This document shows, piece by piece, positions 51,671 to 59,817 of a stretch of DNA of 64,000 nucleotides. Both the position numbers and the translations under genes were made by a program. Numbering within the stretch: the first letter of the stretch is position 1; each line of letters opens with the position of its first letter. The stretch comes from Pyrinomonadaceae bacterium MAG19_C2-C3 (GTDB lineage Bacteria; Acidobacteriota; Blastocatellia; Pyrinomonadales; Pyrinomonadaceae). The stretch spans positions 1 to 64,000 of the forward strand of contig JANDLT010000002.1 in the NCBI GenBank assembly GCA_024330265.1, written 5' to 3'. The notes below the pieces were generated by a model. That model was given only the letters and a program-made list of their open reading frames with translations. It did no database searches and was not told the DNA's origin.

Positions 51671-52195
51671 TTATTTTGCGTGACTCTGCGGCTTTCCGTC
51701 GTGACTACGTTCAAACTTTTCTTTCAAACGACGCTCAACCGCGCGCGGAACTAAACCCGTGACGCTCGCCCCAAGCCTGTACACTTCTTTGACAAGCCGC
51801 GAACTGACATAAGAATAGGCTTCGGCGGGCATCATAAAAACCGTTTCCAACTTAGGCTCGATGCGGCGATTCATCAAAGCCATCTGCAACTCATATTCGT
51901 AATCGGAAATCGCCCGTATCCCGCGCACGATGGCATGAACATCACGCTCGACCGCGTACTTCGTCAATAGTCCTTCAAAATCTTCGACAATCAAACGACA
52001 CTCGCCCGCGTCAATCTCCGCCAATGCCTCAAGCAAAATCTCGCGCCGCTCAAACGCGGTGAACAGCGGAAGTTTGTCGGAATTGACGGCGATAGCGACG
52101 ATGATTTCATCAAACAACTTGCACCCGCGCGCAATGATGTCCAAGTGACCATTAGTCACAGGGTCAAACGAACCGGGATAAATCGCACGCCGCAT
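51671..52195 (-). CDS. coaD: pantetheine-phosphate adenylyltransferase
   Basis: A 174-aa CoaD (PPAT), which makes dephospho-CoA from 4'-phosphopantetheine and ATP. The nucleotidyltransferase motif is YPGSFDPVTNGHLDII; IVRGIRAISDYEYELQMALMNR and AYSYVSSRLVKEVYRLG are the other family signatures. The last residues (HDGKPQSHAK) run into repeat-like sequence and extend slightly past the usual end. Hairpin arrays border it at both ends, five bases from its start codon and four from its stop. Confidence 0.96.
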   Translation of the reverse strand: MRRAIYPGSFDPVTNGHLDIIARGCKLFDEIIVAIAVNSDKLPLFTAFERREILLEALAEIDAGECRLIVEDFEGLLTKYAVERDVHAIVRGIRAISDYEYELQMALMNRRIEPKLETVFMMPAEAYSYVSSRLVKEVYRLGASVTGLVPRAVERRLKEKFERSHDGKPQSHAK

Positions 52196-52199
52196 AAAA

Positions 52200-52381
52200 G
52201 CAGTGGTCAGTGGTCGGTGGTCAGTGGTCAGAAAAAGTCAAAAGGAAGTTAGCACACCACACGATACCGGACAATACGAAGGCAAAAGTTCAAATATCCT
52301 TGCGTGCGAAGCCCACCGATTCTGCCCACTACCCACTGCTCACTGCTCTTACTGACCACCGACCACTGACCACCGATGACT
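52200..52381. repeat. hairpin array, GTGGTCA unit, upstream of coaD
   Basis: Left arm 52201-52231 (CAGTGGTCAGTGGTCGGTGG and on), right arm about 52326-52381 (CCACTACCCACTGCTCACTG, then ACTGACCACCGACCACTGAC), with about 95 bases between. The left arm is five bases from the coaD start. Confidence 0.8.
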
Positions 52382-52432
52382 GCCCTTCTTGACACTTGCG
52401 CCGCGTGCGTTGTTCAATAACCGCCACGAAAC

Positions 52433-52490
52433 AACGTGGTGATTTAAGGCAACTTGCAGCCACGAAAAACAATTCGCTAAACAGCACGGC
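52433..52490 (+). promoter_or_regulatory. SAM-II (SAM-alpha) riboswitch upstream of metH
   Basis: The segment matches the compact SAM-II aptamer. Helix P1 is CGTGG (52435-52439) with CCACG (52460-52464). The loop begins TGATTTA, as in the known aptamers, and the 3' strand has GCTAAA (52476-52481), the conserved pseudoknot element. Known SAM-II RNAs read TGATTTA...TTGCA...GCTAAA in this order and spacing. It controls metH, the gene that makes the methionine used for S-adenosylmethionine. An intrinsic terminator follows 40 bases later. Confidence 0.8.
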
Positions 52491-52531
52491 GCGTCCTTTG
52501 TTCTTACGAGAAGACTGAAAGGTTTTATCTG

Positions 52532-52569
52532 AAACGCCCCGCGTTGTTATTCAAAGCGCGGGGCGTTTT
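52532..52569 (+). terminator. intrinsic terminator between SAM-II riboswitch and metH
   Basis: AACGCCCCGCG pairs with CGCGGGGCGTT around a 13-base loop, followed by TTTT, about 70 bases before the metH start. Its place between riboswitch and gene suggests premature termination control. It could instead end an upstream transcript. Confidence 0.75.
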
Positions 52570-52637
52570 CCTGTCAATATTCTCAAAGAGATTGACACCT
52601 AGCCGCCGCACTTCTCAAGGAGCAAAGCAACATCAGC

Positions 52638-55600
52638 ATGAGCGATTTTCTCGACACACTGAAAGACCGCATCGTCGTCTTCGACGGGGCGATGGGGACG
52701 AACCTTCAATCACAGGATTTGACACTTGAAGATTACGGCGGGGCGCAGTTTGAAGGCTGCCCGGAATATCTTTTAATCAGCAAACCGGAAGCAATCGAAA
52801 AAGTTCACACCGCGTTCTTCGATGTCGGTTGCGATGTCATCGAAACCAACTCGTTCGGCGCGACGCCGCTTGTCTTGGGCGAATATCAAATCGCACATCT
52901 CGCTTACGAGTTAAACGTCAAAGCCGCGCAACTCGCCAAGCGCATCGCGGACGATTATTCGACGAAAGCAAAGCCGCGTTGGGTCGCGGGTTCGATAGGT
53001 CCCGGCACGAAACTCCCGACACTCGGACATATCACATACAAAGATTTGAAAGCCTCTTTTGCCGAACAGGTGCGCGGGCTGGTTGACGGCGGCGTGGACA
53101 TTCTCATCGTCGAAACGTGTCAGGATTTACTTCAAATCAAATGCGCTCTCGCCGCGATTTTCGATTACTTCAAAACGACGAAAACGCGCATTCCCGTCAT
53201 CACGCAAGTCACGATTGAGACGTTCGGCACGATGCTGGGCGGTACGGAAATCAGTGCTGCTTTGACCGCTCTCGAACCTTTTCCGATTGACATCATCGGC
53301 ATGAATTGCGGCACGGGTCCCCGGCACATGACCGAGAGCATCAAGTATCTGTGCGAGAACGCGCCGATGCCCGTGTCCGTTTTGCCGAACGCGGGACTGC
53401 CGGAAGTCAAAGACGGCGCGCAACATTACGACGAAACGCCGGAGAGTTTTACAAATCAAATCGTTCACTTCGCCAGAGACTTCGGCGTCAACGTCGTCGG
53501 TGGTTGTTGCGGCACGCGCCCCGCGCACTTGAAGTCAGTCGTCGAAGCGATGGAGCGCATCACGCCCAAACAACGCGCGGCGAAACTCATCCCTTCGGCA
53601 TCGTCAATCTACATTCAACAGCCTTACGTTCAAGACAACTCATTTCTCATCATAGGCGAGCGCGTCAACGCATCGGGGTCGAAGAAGATGCGCGACTTGC
53701 TTAACACCGAAGATTGGGACGGGCTTGTCTCACTCGCCAAAGAGCAGGAACGCGAAGGCGCGCACATCCTCGATGTCAACGTGGATTTCGTCGGGCGCAA
53801 CGGCGAACACGACATGCACGAACTCGCGTCGCGCCTTGTCACGAGCGTCAAACTGCCTTTGATGTTCGACTCGACCGAATGGCAAAAAATGGAAGCCGGA
53901 CTTCAACACGCGGGCGGCAAATGCATACTCAATTCGACCAACTACGAAGACGGCGAAGAACGCTTTCTTAAAGTTTTACAACTCGCCAAAGACTACGGCG
54001 CAAGCGTCGTCATCGGCACGATTGACGAACAGGGCATGGCGCGCACCGCCGATGACAAGCTTCGCATCGCCGCACGCGCTTATAAACAGGCGATTGATTT
54101 CGGCTTCTCGGCGCACGATATTTTCTTCGACCCGCTCGCCCTGCCTATCTCGACCGGCATCGAAGAAGACCGCCGCAACGCCGCTGAAACTATCGAAGGC
54201 ATCCGCCGGATAAAAAAAGATTTGCCCGGATGTTTCACTTTGCTCGGCGTCTCGAATGTTTCGTTCGGCTTGTCGCCCGTCTCGCGCGTCGTGCTTAATT
54301 CCGTGTTCTTGCATGAGGCACGCGAAGCCGGTTTGGATGCCGCCATCGTTCACGCCGGAAAAATGATTCCCCTCAATCGCATCGCGGAACGTGAAACCGA
54401 AGTCGCACGCGATTTGATTTATGACAATCGAAAGTTCGACGGCGAGATTTGTATTTACGACCCGCTCGGAGACTTTACGAAACTCTTTGAAGGCGTCTCC
54501 GCGAAGAAAGACAAGAAAATTGATGCGACGCTTCCCGTCGAAGAACAACTCAAAAATCACATCATTGACGGCGAGAAAATCGGACTCGAAAACAACCTCA
54601 ATCGCGCCCTCGAAACCTATCCGGCACTCGACATCATCAACAACATTCTGCTCGACGGCATGAAAGTCGTCGGCGATCTTTTCGGCAGTGGTCAAATGCA
54701 ATTGCCGTTCGTTTTACAGAGCGCGGAAGTGATGAAAACGGCGGTCAAGTTTCTCGAACCATATATGGAAAGAAAGGGCGGGGCGACGACCAAAGGCACA
54801 ATGGTTTTAGCGACCGTCAAAGGCGATGTCCACGATATAGGCAAAAATCTCGTTGACATCATCCTCACCAACAACGGCTATAAAGTCGTCAATCTCGGTA
54901 TCAAACAGGCGATTGACGACATCTTGAAAGCCCACGAAGAACATCGCGCCGATGCCATCGGGATGAGCGGTCTGCTTGTCAAATCAACCCTCATCATGCG
55001 CGACAATCTGGAGTTGATGAACGAAAGGAACATCAACGTCCCCGTCGTGCTTGGCGGCGCGGCTCTCACACGTCGCTACGTCGAAGCCGATCTCGAACCT
55101 CTTTATCAAGGCAAACTGTTTTACGCGAAAGACGCTTTCGATGGTTTGTATGTGATGGATAAACTCGTGGCGGCGAACGGCGACATCGCACATGATGAAC
55201 TCGAAGCATCTGTTGATAAACGCATTGCCGCCAACGTCCAAATGCAAACACCTTCAAGCAACGGCGCGCATCTCGCCGCGCAACTTCTCGCTTCAGGTGC
55301 GGTTGCCGACGAACAATCCGCGACACGTCAGGCGACGCAAGCCGCACTTGTCGGCGCATCTACTTTCACACAAAACAGTGACGCATCGAACATTACTTTA
55401 AGTAAAACCGAAGCATCGCAAATTGACGAAGAAGATGTCCCCGTCGGTGAAGATGCGAAACTCGGCTTGAGCGCGAAAGCCGTCGCCCACGCGAACCGCT
55501 TCGCCCCCACCGGCGACACAACGCACACGACACGTTCCGCGACACGCGAAGACGTTTCGATTCCACGCGCGCCGTTCTACGGTCAGCGCGTCGTCACGGA

Positions 55601-56354
55601 TATTTCGCTTGACGACGTGTTCGCGTTCGTCAACGAAACCGCACTGTTCAAAGGTCAGTGGCAATTCAAGCAAGGCAAAACCACCGCCCTCGATTACAAG
55701 CATCTCGTTAAATCGAAAGTGCGCCCGATGTATGAAGAATTAAAGGAACGAAGCAAGCGGGAAAATCTTCTACAACCGCAAGTCGTCTATGGCTTCTTCC
55801 CGTGTCAATCCGAAGGCAACGACCTCATCATCTATCAAGACGACGAGCGCACCGAACGCCTTCGCTTCACCTTCCCGCGCCAACTTCAACTTAAACATTT
55901 ATGTCTCGCGGATTATTTCGCGTCCACAAAATCCGGTCGCATGGATGTCGTCGGTTGCCATCTCGTCACGATGGGCAAGCGCGCGAGTGAGTACGCGCAT
56001 GAATTATTCAAAGCCGATAATTACTCCGACTATCTCCTGTTTCACGGTCTTTCGGTCGAAGCGGCGGAAGCCCTCGCGGAGATGTGGCATCAACGCATAC
56101 GCCGTGAATTGAACATCGCCGGAGGCGACGCGCCCGGACTGAATCAGCTTTTCCGTCAAGGCTATCAAGGCTCGCGTTTCAGCTTCGGCTATCCCGCGTG
56201 TCCGAACCTCGAAGACCAAGCGAAACTGTTTCAACTTATTGACCCCGCGACCATCGGCGTTGAACTCACGGACGAATTTCAACTCGATCCCGAACAATCA
56301 ACATCCGCACTTATCTGTCACCACGAAGAAGCGAAGTATTTTTCGATTGAGTAA
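52638..56354 (+). CDS. metH: methionine synthase, cobalamin-dependent
   Basis: A 1238-aa MetH, which moves a methyl group from methyltetrahydrofolate to homocysteine through cobalamin. Four modules are complete: homocysteine domain (GAMGTNLQ, GMNCGTGP and GGCCGTRP carrying the zinc Cys residues), pterin domain (FLIIGERVNASGSKKMRD), B12 domain (DVHDIGKNLVDIILTNNGYK with the cobalt His; GMSGLLVKS; VLGGAALTRRYVE), and the SAM-binding reactivation domain (FSFGYPACPNLEDQ). Between the B12 and reactivation domains is a linker of roughly 110 low-complexity residues. AAGGAG lies 15 bases before the ATG. A SAM-II riboswitch is upstream. Confidence 0.97.
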   Translation: MSDFLDTLKDRIVVFDGAMGTNLQSQDLTLEDYGGAQFEGCPEYLLISKPEAIEKVHTAFFDVGCDVIETNSFGATPLVLGEYQIAHLAYELNVKAAQLAKRIADDYSTKAKPRWVAGSIGPGTKLPTLGHITYKDLKASFAEQVRGLVDGGVDILIVETCQDLLQIKCALAAIFDYFKTTKTRIPVITQVTIETFGTMLGGTEISAALTALEPFPIDIIGMNCGTGPRHMTESIKYLCENAPMPVSVLPNAGLPEVKDGAQHYDETPESFTNQIVHFARDFGVNVVGGCCGTRPAHLKSVVEAMERITPKQRAAKLIPSASSIYIQQPYVQDNSFLIIGERVNASGSKKMRDLLNTEDWDGLVSLAKEQEREGAHILDVNVDFVGRNGEHDMHELASRLVTSVKLPLMFDSTEWQKMEAGLQHAGGKCILNSTNYEDGEERFLKVLQLAKDYGASVVIGTIDEQGMARTADDKLRIAARAYKQAIDFGFSAHDIFFDPLALPISTGIEEDRRNAAETIEGIRRIKKDLPGCFTLLGVSNVSFGLSPVSRVVLNSVFLHEAREAGLDAAIVHAGKMIPLNRIAERETEVARDLIYDNRKFDGEICIYDPLGDFTKLFEGVSAKKDKKIDATLPVEEQLKNHIIDGEKIGLENNLNRALETYPALDIINNILLDGMKVVGDLFGSGQMQLPFVLQSAEVMKTAVKFLEPYMERKGGATTKGTMVLATVKGDVHDIGKNLVDIILTNNGYKVVNLGIKQAIDDILKAHEEHRADAIGMSGLLVKSTLIMRDNLELMNERNINVPVVLGGAALTRRYVEADLEPLYQGKLFYAKDAFDGLYVMDKLVAANGDIAHDELEASVDKRIAANVQMQTPSSNGAHLAAQLLASGAVADEQSATRQATQAALVGASTFTQNSDASNITLSKTEASQIDEEDVPVGEDAKLGLSAKAVAHANRFAPTGDTTHTTRSATREDVSIPRAPFYGQRVVTDISLDDVFAFVNETALFKGQWQFKQGKTTALDYKHLVKSKVRPMYEELKERSKRENLLQPQVVYGFFPCQSEGNDLIIYQDDERTERLRFTFPRQLQLKHLCLADYFASTKSGRMDVVGCHLVTMGKRASEYAHELFKADNYSDYLLFHGLSVEAAEALAEMWHQRIRRELNIAGGDAPGLNQLFRQGYQGSRFSFGYPACPNLEDQAKLFQLIDPATIGVELTDEFQLDPEQSTSALICHHEEAKYFSIE

Positions 56355-56364
56355 TCGAGTGCTT

Positions 56365-56599
56365 AGAGGCTATCTGAGAAGTCAGTCCCTCAACCCTGAA
56401 GGGGCGAGATTCGATAGCCCGGCGCATCGCGCCGGGTAATGAATCGTTTAACCGACCAAGCCCTGAAAGGGCGACATAGTTCGAGGGCTTCGATGTATCT
56501 CGCCCTTTCAGGGCTGTGGATGGGTGGGGAACGTGCTTTCGTGGGGCGATGCCCCGCGCTATTGAATCTCGCCCCTTCAGGGCTTTTCAGACAGCCTCT
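56365..56599. repeat. nested palindromic element after metH
   Basis: Outer imperfect ends 56365-56380 (AGAGGCTATCTGAGAA) and 56584-56599 (TTTTCAGACAGCCTCT). Inside, ACCCTGAAGGGGCGAGATTC pairs with GAATCTCGCCCCTTCAGGGC, and smaller palindromes such as CCCGGCGCATCGCGCCGGG occur. It begins 11 bases after the metH stop. The ends resemble those of the element at 6875-7032. Confidence 0.75.
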
Positions 56600-56648
56600 T
56601 AAGGTTTAAGCTGTGGGTGATGACGAGTTTCAGTAAGAGGTGAGCGTA

Positions 56649-57278
56649 ATGATGAACCAGATGCTCAAGAGGCTGTGCGCGTTCCTATTTGCTTTCGGCA
56701 TCAGTGTCGCAATTTACTATGCGTTACCGGAACGCCCCGCGCCACTTGAACTCAAAGCCTCGCTCGCGCCATGTCGCTTAGAAGGTAATTTGATGCTTGA
56801 TGAAGATGCGAAACCGCAGCCTTGCATCAACGCAATGGCAGTCGAACAGAATGATGCTGTCGCGTTTGAAGGTTTTGACCCGTATTTGATTAGAGAGGGT
56901 TGTACAACGCCGCTTTATGTTGCCGTTGACAGTGAAGGATTCGTGACGGGTATTGGCTTTCATGAGGAATTTGAGAGCGTACATGACTATGAAGACATGG
57001 GATACAACAGCGAGTTTTGGAGACTGCGAGACAGACTAAGAAGCATCTTTGATGAACGCATTAGAAACCGCGCTTTTCAAGAAGAACTGGGGGCGCGCGA
57101 AGACTTGCCGATGAACAAGCGCATCATCGCATCCGTCGTTGTTCTCGCGTCTTGCTCTGTAAAATATCAAGACGTGTTGCGGGTTATGGATGCCGTGAAA
57201 GCGTCAGGCGCAAATCAAATCTCACTGCAAGTGCAAGATTGCGACACTGTTGACGACACCGTTAAGCGAAACAAGTAA
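56649..57278 (+). CDS. membrane-anchored hypothetical protein with ExbD/TolR-like C-terminus
   Basis: A 209-aa protein starting at the ATG at 56649, which has AAGAGG eight bases upstream. One N-terminal membrane helix (residues about 9-26) is followed by a Cys-containing periplasmic region. The last 50 residues (KRIIASVVVLASCSVKYQDVLRVMDAVKASGANQISLQV) read like the periplasmic fold of ExbD/TolR (strand, Y-x-D-V-x-x-V-M-D, G-x-x-x-I-x-L). No ExbB/TolQ gene is near. The relationship is tentative. Confidence 0.65.
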   Translation: MMNQMLKRLCAFLFAFGISVAIYYALPERPAPLELKASLAPCRLEGNLMLDEDAKPQPCINAMAVEQNDAVAFEGFDPYLIREGCTTPLYVAVDSEGFVTGIGFHEEFESVHDYEDMGYNSEFWRLRDRLRSIFDERIRNRAFQEELGAREDLPMNKRIIASVVVLASCSVKYQDVLRVMDAVKASGANQISLQVQDCDTVDDTVKRNK

Positions 57279-57291
57279 GGTTGCAAAACAC

Positions 57292-57853
57292 ATGTCAACG
57301 CTAATCGAACCCGTCGTTACCGTCGAAGACCTTGCGGCGATGCCGGATGACGGCAATCGTTATGAAGTCATCGAAGGAGAAATCTTTGTGTCGGGCGCAC
57401 CCAATTTTATTCACCAAGTCGCCACGTCGAATTTAATCGGCTCAATTCATCCTTACCTTAGAAAGAATCCCATCGGAACGATTGTCCCGACACCGGGATT
57501 GATTTTGTCGCCGATTGACGGTGTGATTCCCGATGTCGTCTATTATGAGCAATGAACGACGCGACGAGATTTTGCAGAAAGGGAAGTTGCACGCCACACC
57601 GGAACTGGTGATTGAAATCTTGTCGCCCGGTACGGAGAACATCCGACGTGACCGCATCGCTAAACGCCAGTTATATGCGAAGTACGGTGTCGAAGAATAC
57701 TGGGTGATTGACGCGCAGATGCGGACGCTTGAAGTTTATCGCTTGCGCGACGCTTTGCTTGACTTGATTGCGATGCATGCCAAAGGCGACACCGTGACGA
57801 CCGCGCTGCTGCCTGATTGGAGCATGTCCATCGAAGAACTTTTCGCCGTTTGA
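57292..57853 (+). pseudogene. Uma2 family endonuclease gene broken by one-base insertion
   Basis: Two overlapping frames together make one Uma2 (DUF820) protein of the PD-(D/E)XK nuclease superfamily. Frame one (57292-57555) gives MPDDGNRYEVIEGEIFV and ends GVIPDVVYYEQ. Frame two (from the ATG at 57545) continues with SNERRDEILQ, then PELVIEILSPGTENIRRDR and KRQLYAKYGVEEYWVID. Removing one T near 57543 joins them as PDVVYMSNERRDE, the expected sequence. The catalytic PD and E-x-x lie on different frames, so neither alone should be active. A sequencing error or reassociation of the halves cannot be excluded. Confidence 0.8.
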
Positions 57854-57859
57854 ATTTTG

Positions 57860-58774
57860 ATGTCTGCCGTTGAAATAAACCCTACCAACCACGCCGCGCC
57901 GCTTGACCCGCCGCCCGCGCCTCTCGTCACAAACAGGCTTGACCCGACGACCGAAGAAGTCGCCGCGCTGTCATCCGTCGAACGTGCCGCGTTTCATCTC
58001 GCGCACCGGATGAATCAGGGCGCGGCGAAACGCGCGATGACGTGGCTGCAAAGTACGATTGGCATGGGCTGGATTCGCGTGGCGACGTACAACATCATGC
58101 GCGTCTATGGACTTGAGAACGTCGAAGCGACAGACCATGCGCGCCCGATAATCCTCGCGTCGAATCATCATTCGTTCTTCGATATGTACGCCGTCAGTGC
58201 CGAACTTTATCGCCGCACGATATGGCGCAAAAGCCTGTTCTTTCCGGTTCGCGCCCGCTTCTTTTACACCACGCCTCTCGGCAGTTTGGTGAACTTCATC
58301 ATGGGTTGGTTTTCGATGTACCCGCCGATTTTTATGACGCCCGAAAAGCGCGCCTTTGACGTATATTCGTTCCAAAGACTCGCCACGCTCGCACGCACGG
58401 GCGAAGGTCACATCATCGGTTTTCATCCCGAAGGCACGCGCAATAAATCAAGTGACCCGTACAGTTTCCTGCCGCCGAAAACCGGCATCGGCAAACTTGC
58501 GATGGCGGTTGAAAACATTCAAATCATCCCCGTCTTCGTCGCCGGATTAGAGCAGAAAAGTTTAATCCGACAGGTCGCGCGCAACTGGCAACGCGATGCC
58601 GAACCGATTCGCATACACTTCGGGCAAGCGATAGATTTCACCCTCTTTCGCGGTAAGCGCGACGCACTCCGCACGCATAAAGAAATCGCGGATTTAGTGA
58701 TGAGCAAGATTTCTGAACTCGCCGAACGAGATAAGGAATTGATTCATTCAAACATTGAACCAATCAATCATTGA
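57860..58774 (+). CDS. lysophospholipid acyltransferase family protein
   Basis: A 304-aa PlsC/LPLAT-type acyltransferase. The HX4D motif is in SNHHSFFDMY and the glycerol-phosphate-binding FPEG-type motif in GFHPEGTRNK; PIIL and IIPVFVAGL are the flanking strands. An N-terminal 45-residue extension precedes the domain. A lipid kinase gene begins four bases after the stop, and the two probably act on the same lipid. The last codons and the stop lie in an ATTGATTCATT-type repeat. Confidence 0.88.
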   Translation: MSAVEINPTNHAAPLDPPPAPLVTNRLDPTTEEVAALSSVERAAFHLAHRMNQGAAKRAMTWLQSTIGMGWIRVATYNIMRVYGLENVEATDHARPIILASNHHSFFDMYAVSAELYRRTIWRKSLFFPVRARFFYTTPLGSLVNFIMGWFSMYPPIFMTPEKRAFDVYSFQRLATLARTGEGHIIGFHPEGTRNKSSDPYSFLPPKTGIGKLAMAVENIQIIPVFVAGLEQKSLIRQVARNWQRDAEPIRIHFGQAIDFTLFRGKRDALRTHKEIADLVMSKISELAERDKELIHSNIEPINH

Positions 58775-58778
58775 CTCA

Positions 58779-59750
58779 ATGAACCAATCTCCTCTCCCTT
58801 TCATCATTGTCAATCCTTCGTCCGCCGGTGGTACGACCGGAAAGCATTGGGCGGGTATCGCCTCTGATATACGCACGCACTTCGGCGCGTTCGAGTGCGT
58901 CTTCACACAGAAGGCAAACGACGCACGCGACATCGCACGACGTGAAACCAAAAGCGGACGTGCCTTTTTAATCGCGTGCGGCGGCGACGGCACGATAAAC
59001 GAAGTTGCGAACGGGATTTTAGAGGTCGAAGGCGAAGCGCAAGATAAACCCGAACTCGGCATTTTACCTTCGGGGACGGGCGGTGATTTCCGTCGTACTC
59101 TGGAGATGCCGACGACAAGCGCAAACGCCGCGCGTGCTTTGCGCGAAGGCATCACGCGCACGATTGATGCCGGACGTGTGACGTTCACAAACGGCGAAGG
59201 TGTTCAATCTTCACGTTACTTTCTCGGCGTTTCGTCAACCGGAATCGCGGGCGATGTTCTCGAACGTGTTAAGGGCAATCCGATTTCATGGTTGCCCGCA
59301 TCGTCGTCGCGCTGGCTCGGCGGTCAAGTTAGTTTCGCGGCGGCGGCACTCGGCGCGGTGATGTCGTTTGAAAAACCGACGCTTGTGATGCGAGTTGACG
59401 ACGGGGAAGAACGCCGTGTGACGATTACGAATTTATGCGTGGCGAACGCACGCTACTTCGGCGGCGGCATGAAAATCGCACCCGATGCTCTGCTTGACGA
59501 TGGCTTGATTGACCTCGTAATCATCGGCGACATCGAACGCTCGCGCGTCGTGATGAACATCCACAAACTTTACGCCGGAACGCACCTCGACCTCGACGAA
59601 GTTCAGCACGCGCGCATCCGTCGCGTGCATGTTCGCTCCGCCTCCGAGAAGTGCGTGAGCATCGAAGCCGACGGTGAAGTCATCGGCTGTTTGCCCGCGA
59701 CGTTTGAAGTTGTGCCGCGTGCGCTGCGTGTGAGATGTAAGCAGAATTGA
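58779..59750 (+). CDS. diacylglycerol kinase family lipid kinase (YegS/DgkB-like)
   Basis: A 323-aa lipid kinase of the DAGK catalytic family, phosphorylating a lipid hydroxyl such as that of diacylglycerol, or in some relatives a sphingoid base or ceramide. Motifs: IIVNPSSAGGTTGKHW, the ATP-binding ACGGDGTINEVANG, and LGILPSGTGGDF, followed by DDGLIDLVII and the C-terminal beta domain with SIEADGE. The start is ATG at 58779, in a repeat-like segment, four bases after the acyltransferase stop. The substrate cannot be told from sequence. Confidence 0.9.
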   Translation: MNQSPLPFIIVNPSSAGGTTGKHWAGIASDIRTHFGAFECVFTQKANDARDIARRETKSGRAFLIACGGDGTINEVANGILEVEGEAQDKPELGILPSGTGGDFRRTLEMPTTSANAARALREGITRTIDAGRVTFTNGEGVQSSRYFLGVSSTGIAGDVLERVKGNPISWLPASSSRWLGGQVSFAAAALGAVMSFEKPTLVMRVDDGEERRVTITNLCVANARYFGGGMKIAPDALLDDGLIDLVIIGDIERSRVVMNIHKLYAGTHLDLDEVQHARIRRVHVRSASEKCVSIEADGEVIGCLPATFEVVPRALRVRCKQN

Positions 59751-59817
59751 TTCATTGAGTCATTGATTCATTTCAGTCATTGATTCAATGACTGAAATGA
59801 CTCAATGACTCAATTCT
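59743..59817. repeat. hairpin array, TCATTGA unit, between convergent genes
   Basis: GAATTGATTCATTGAGTCAT and the following units (59744-59782) pair with 59786-59816 around a very short loop. The array contains the lipid kinase stop and also the end of the epimerase gene on the minus strand (stop at 59810-59812). A half-array of the same unit is at about 58738-58795. Confidence 0.85.

Noticed and set aside
53976-54701. A 241-aa minus-strand frame inside metH
   Set aside because: It lies opposite the pterin and B12 domains of metH and has no domain or ribosome site.
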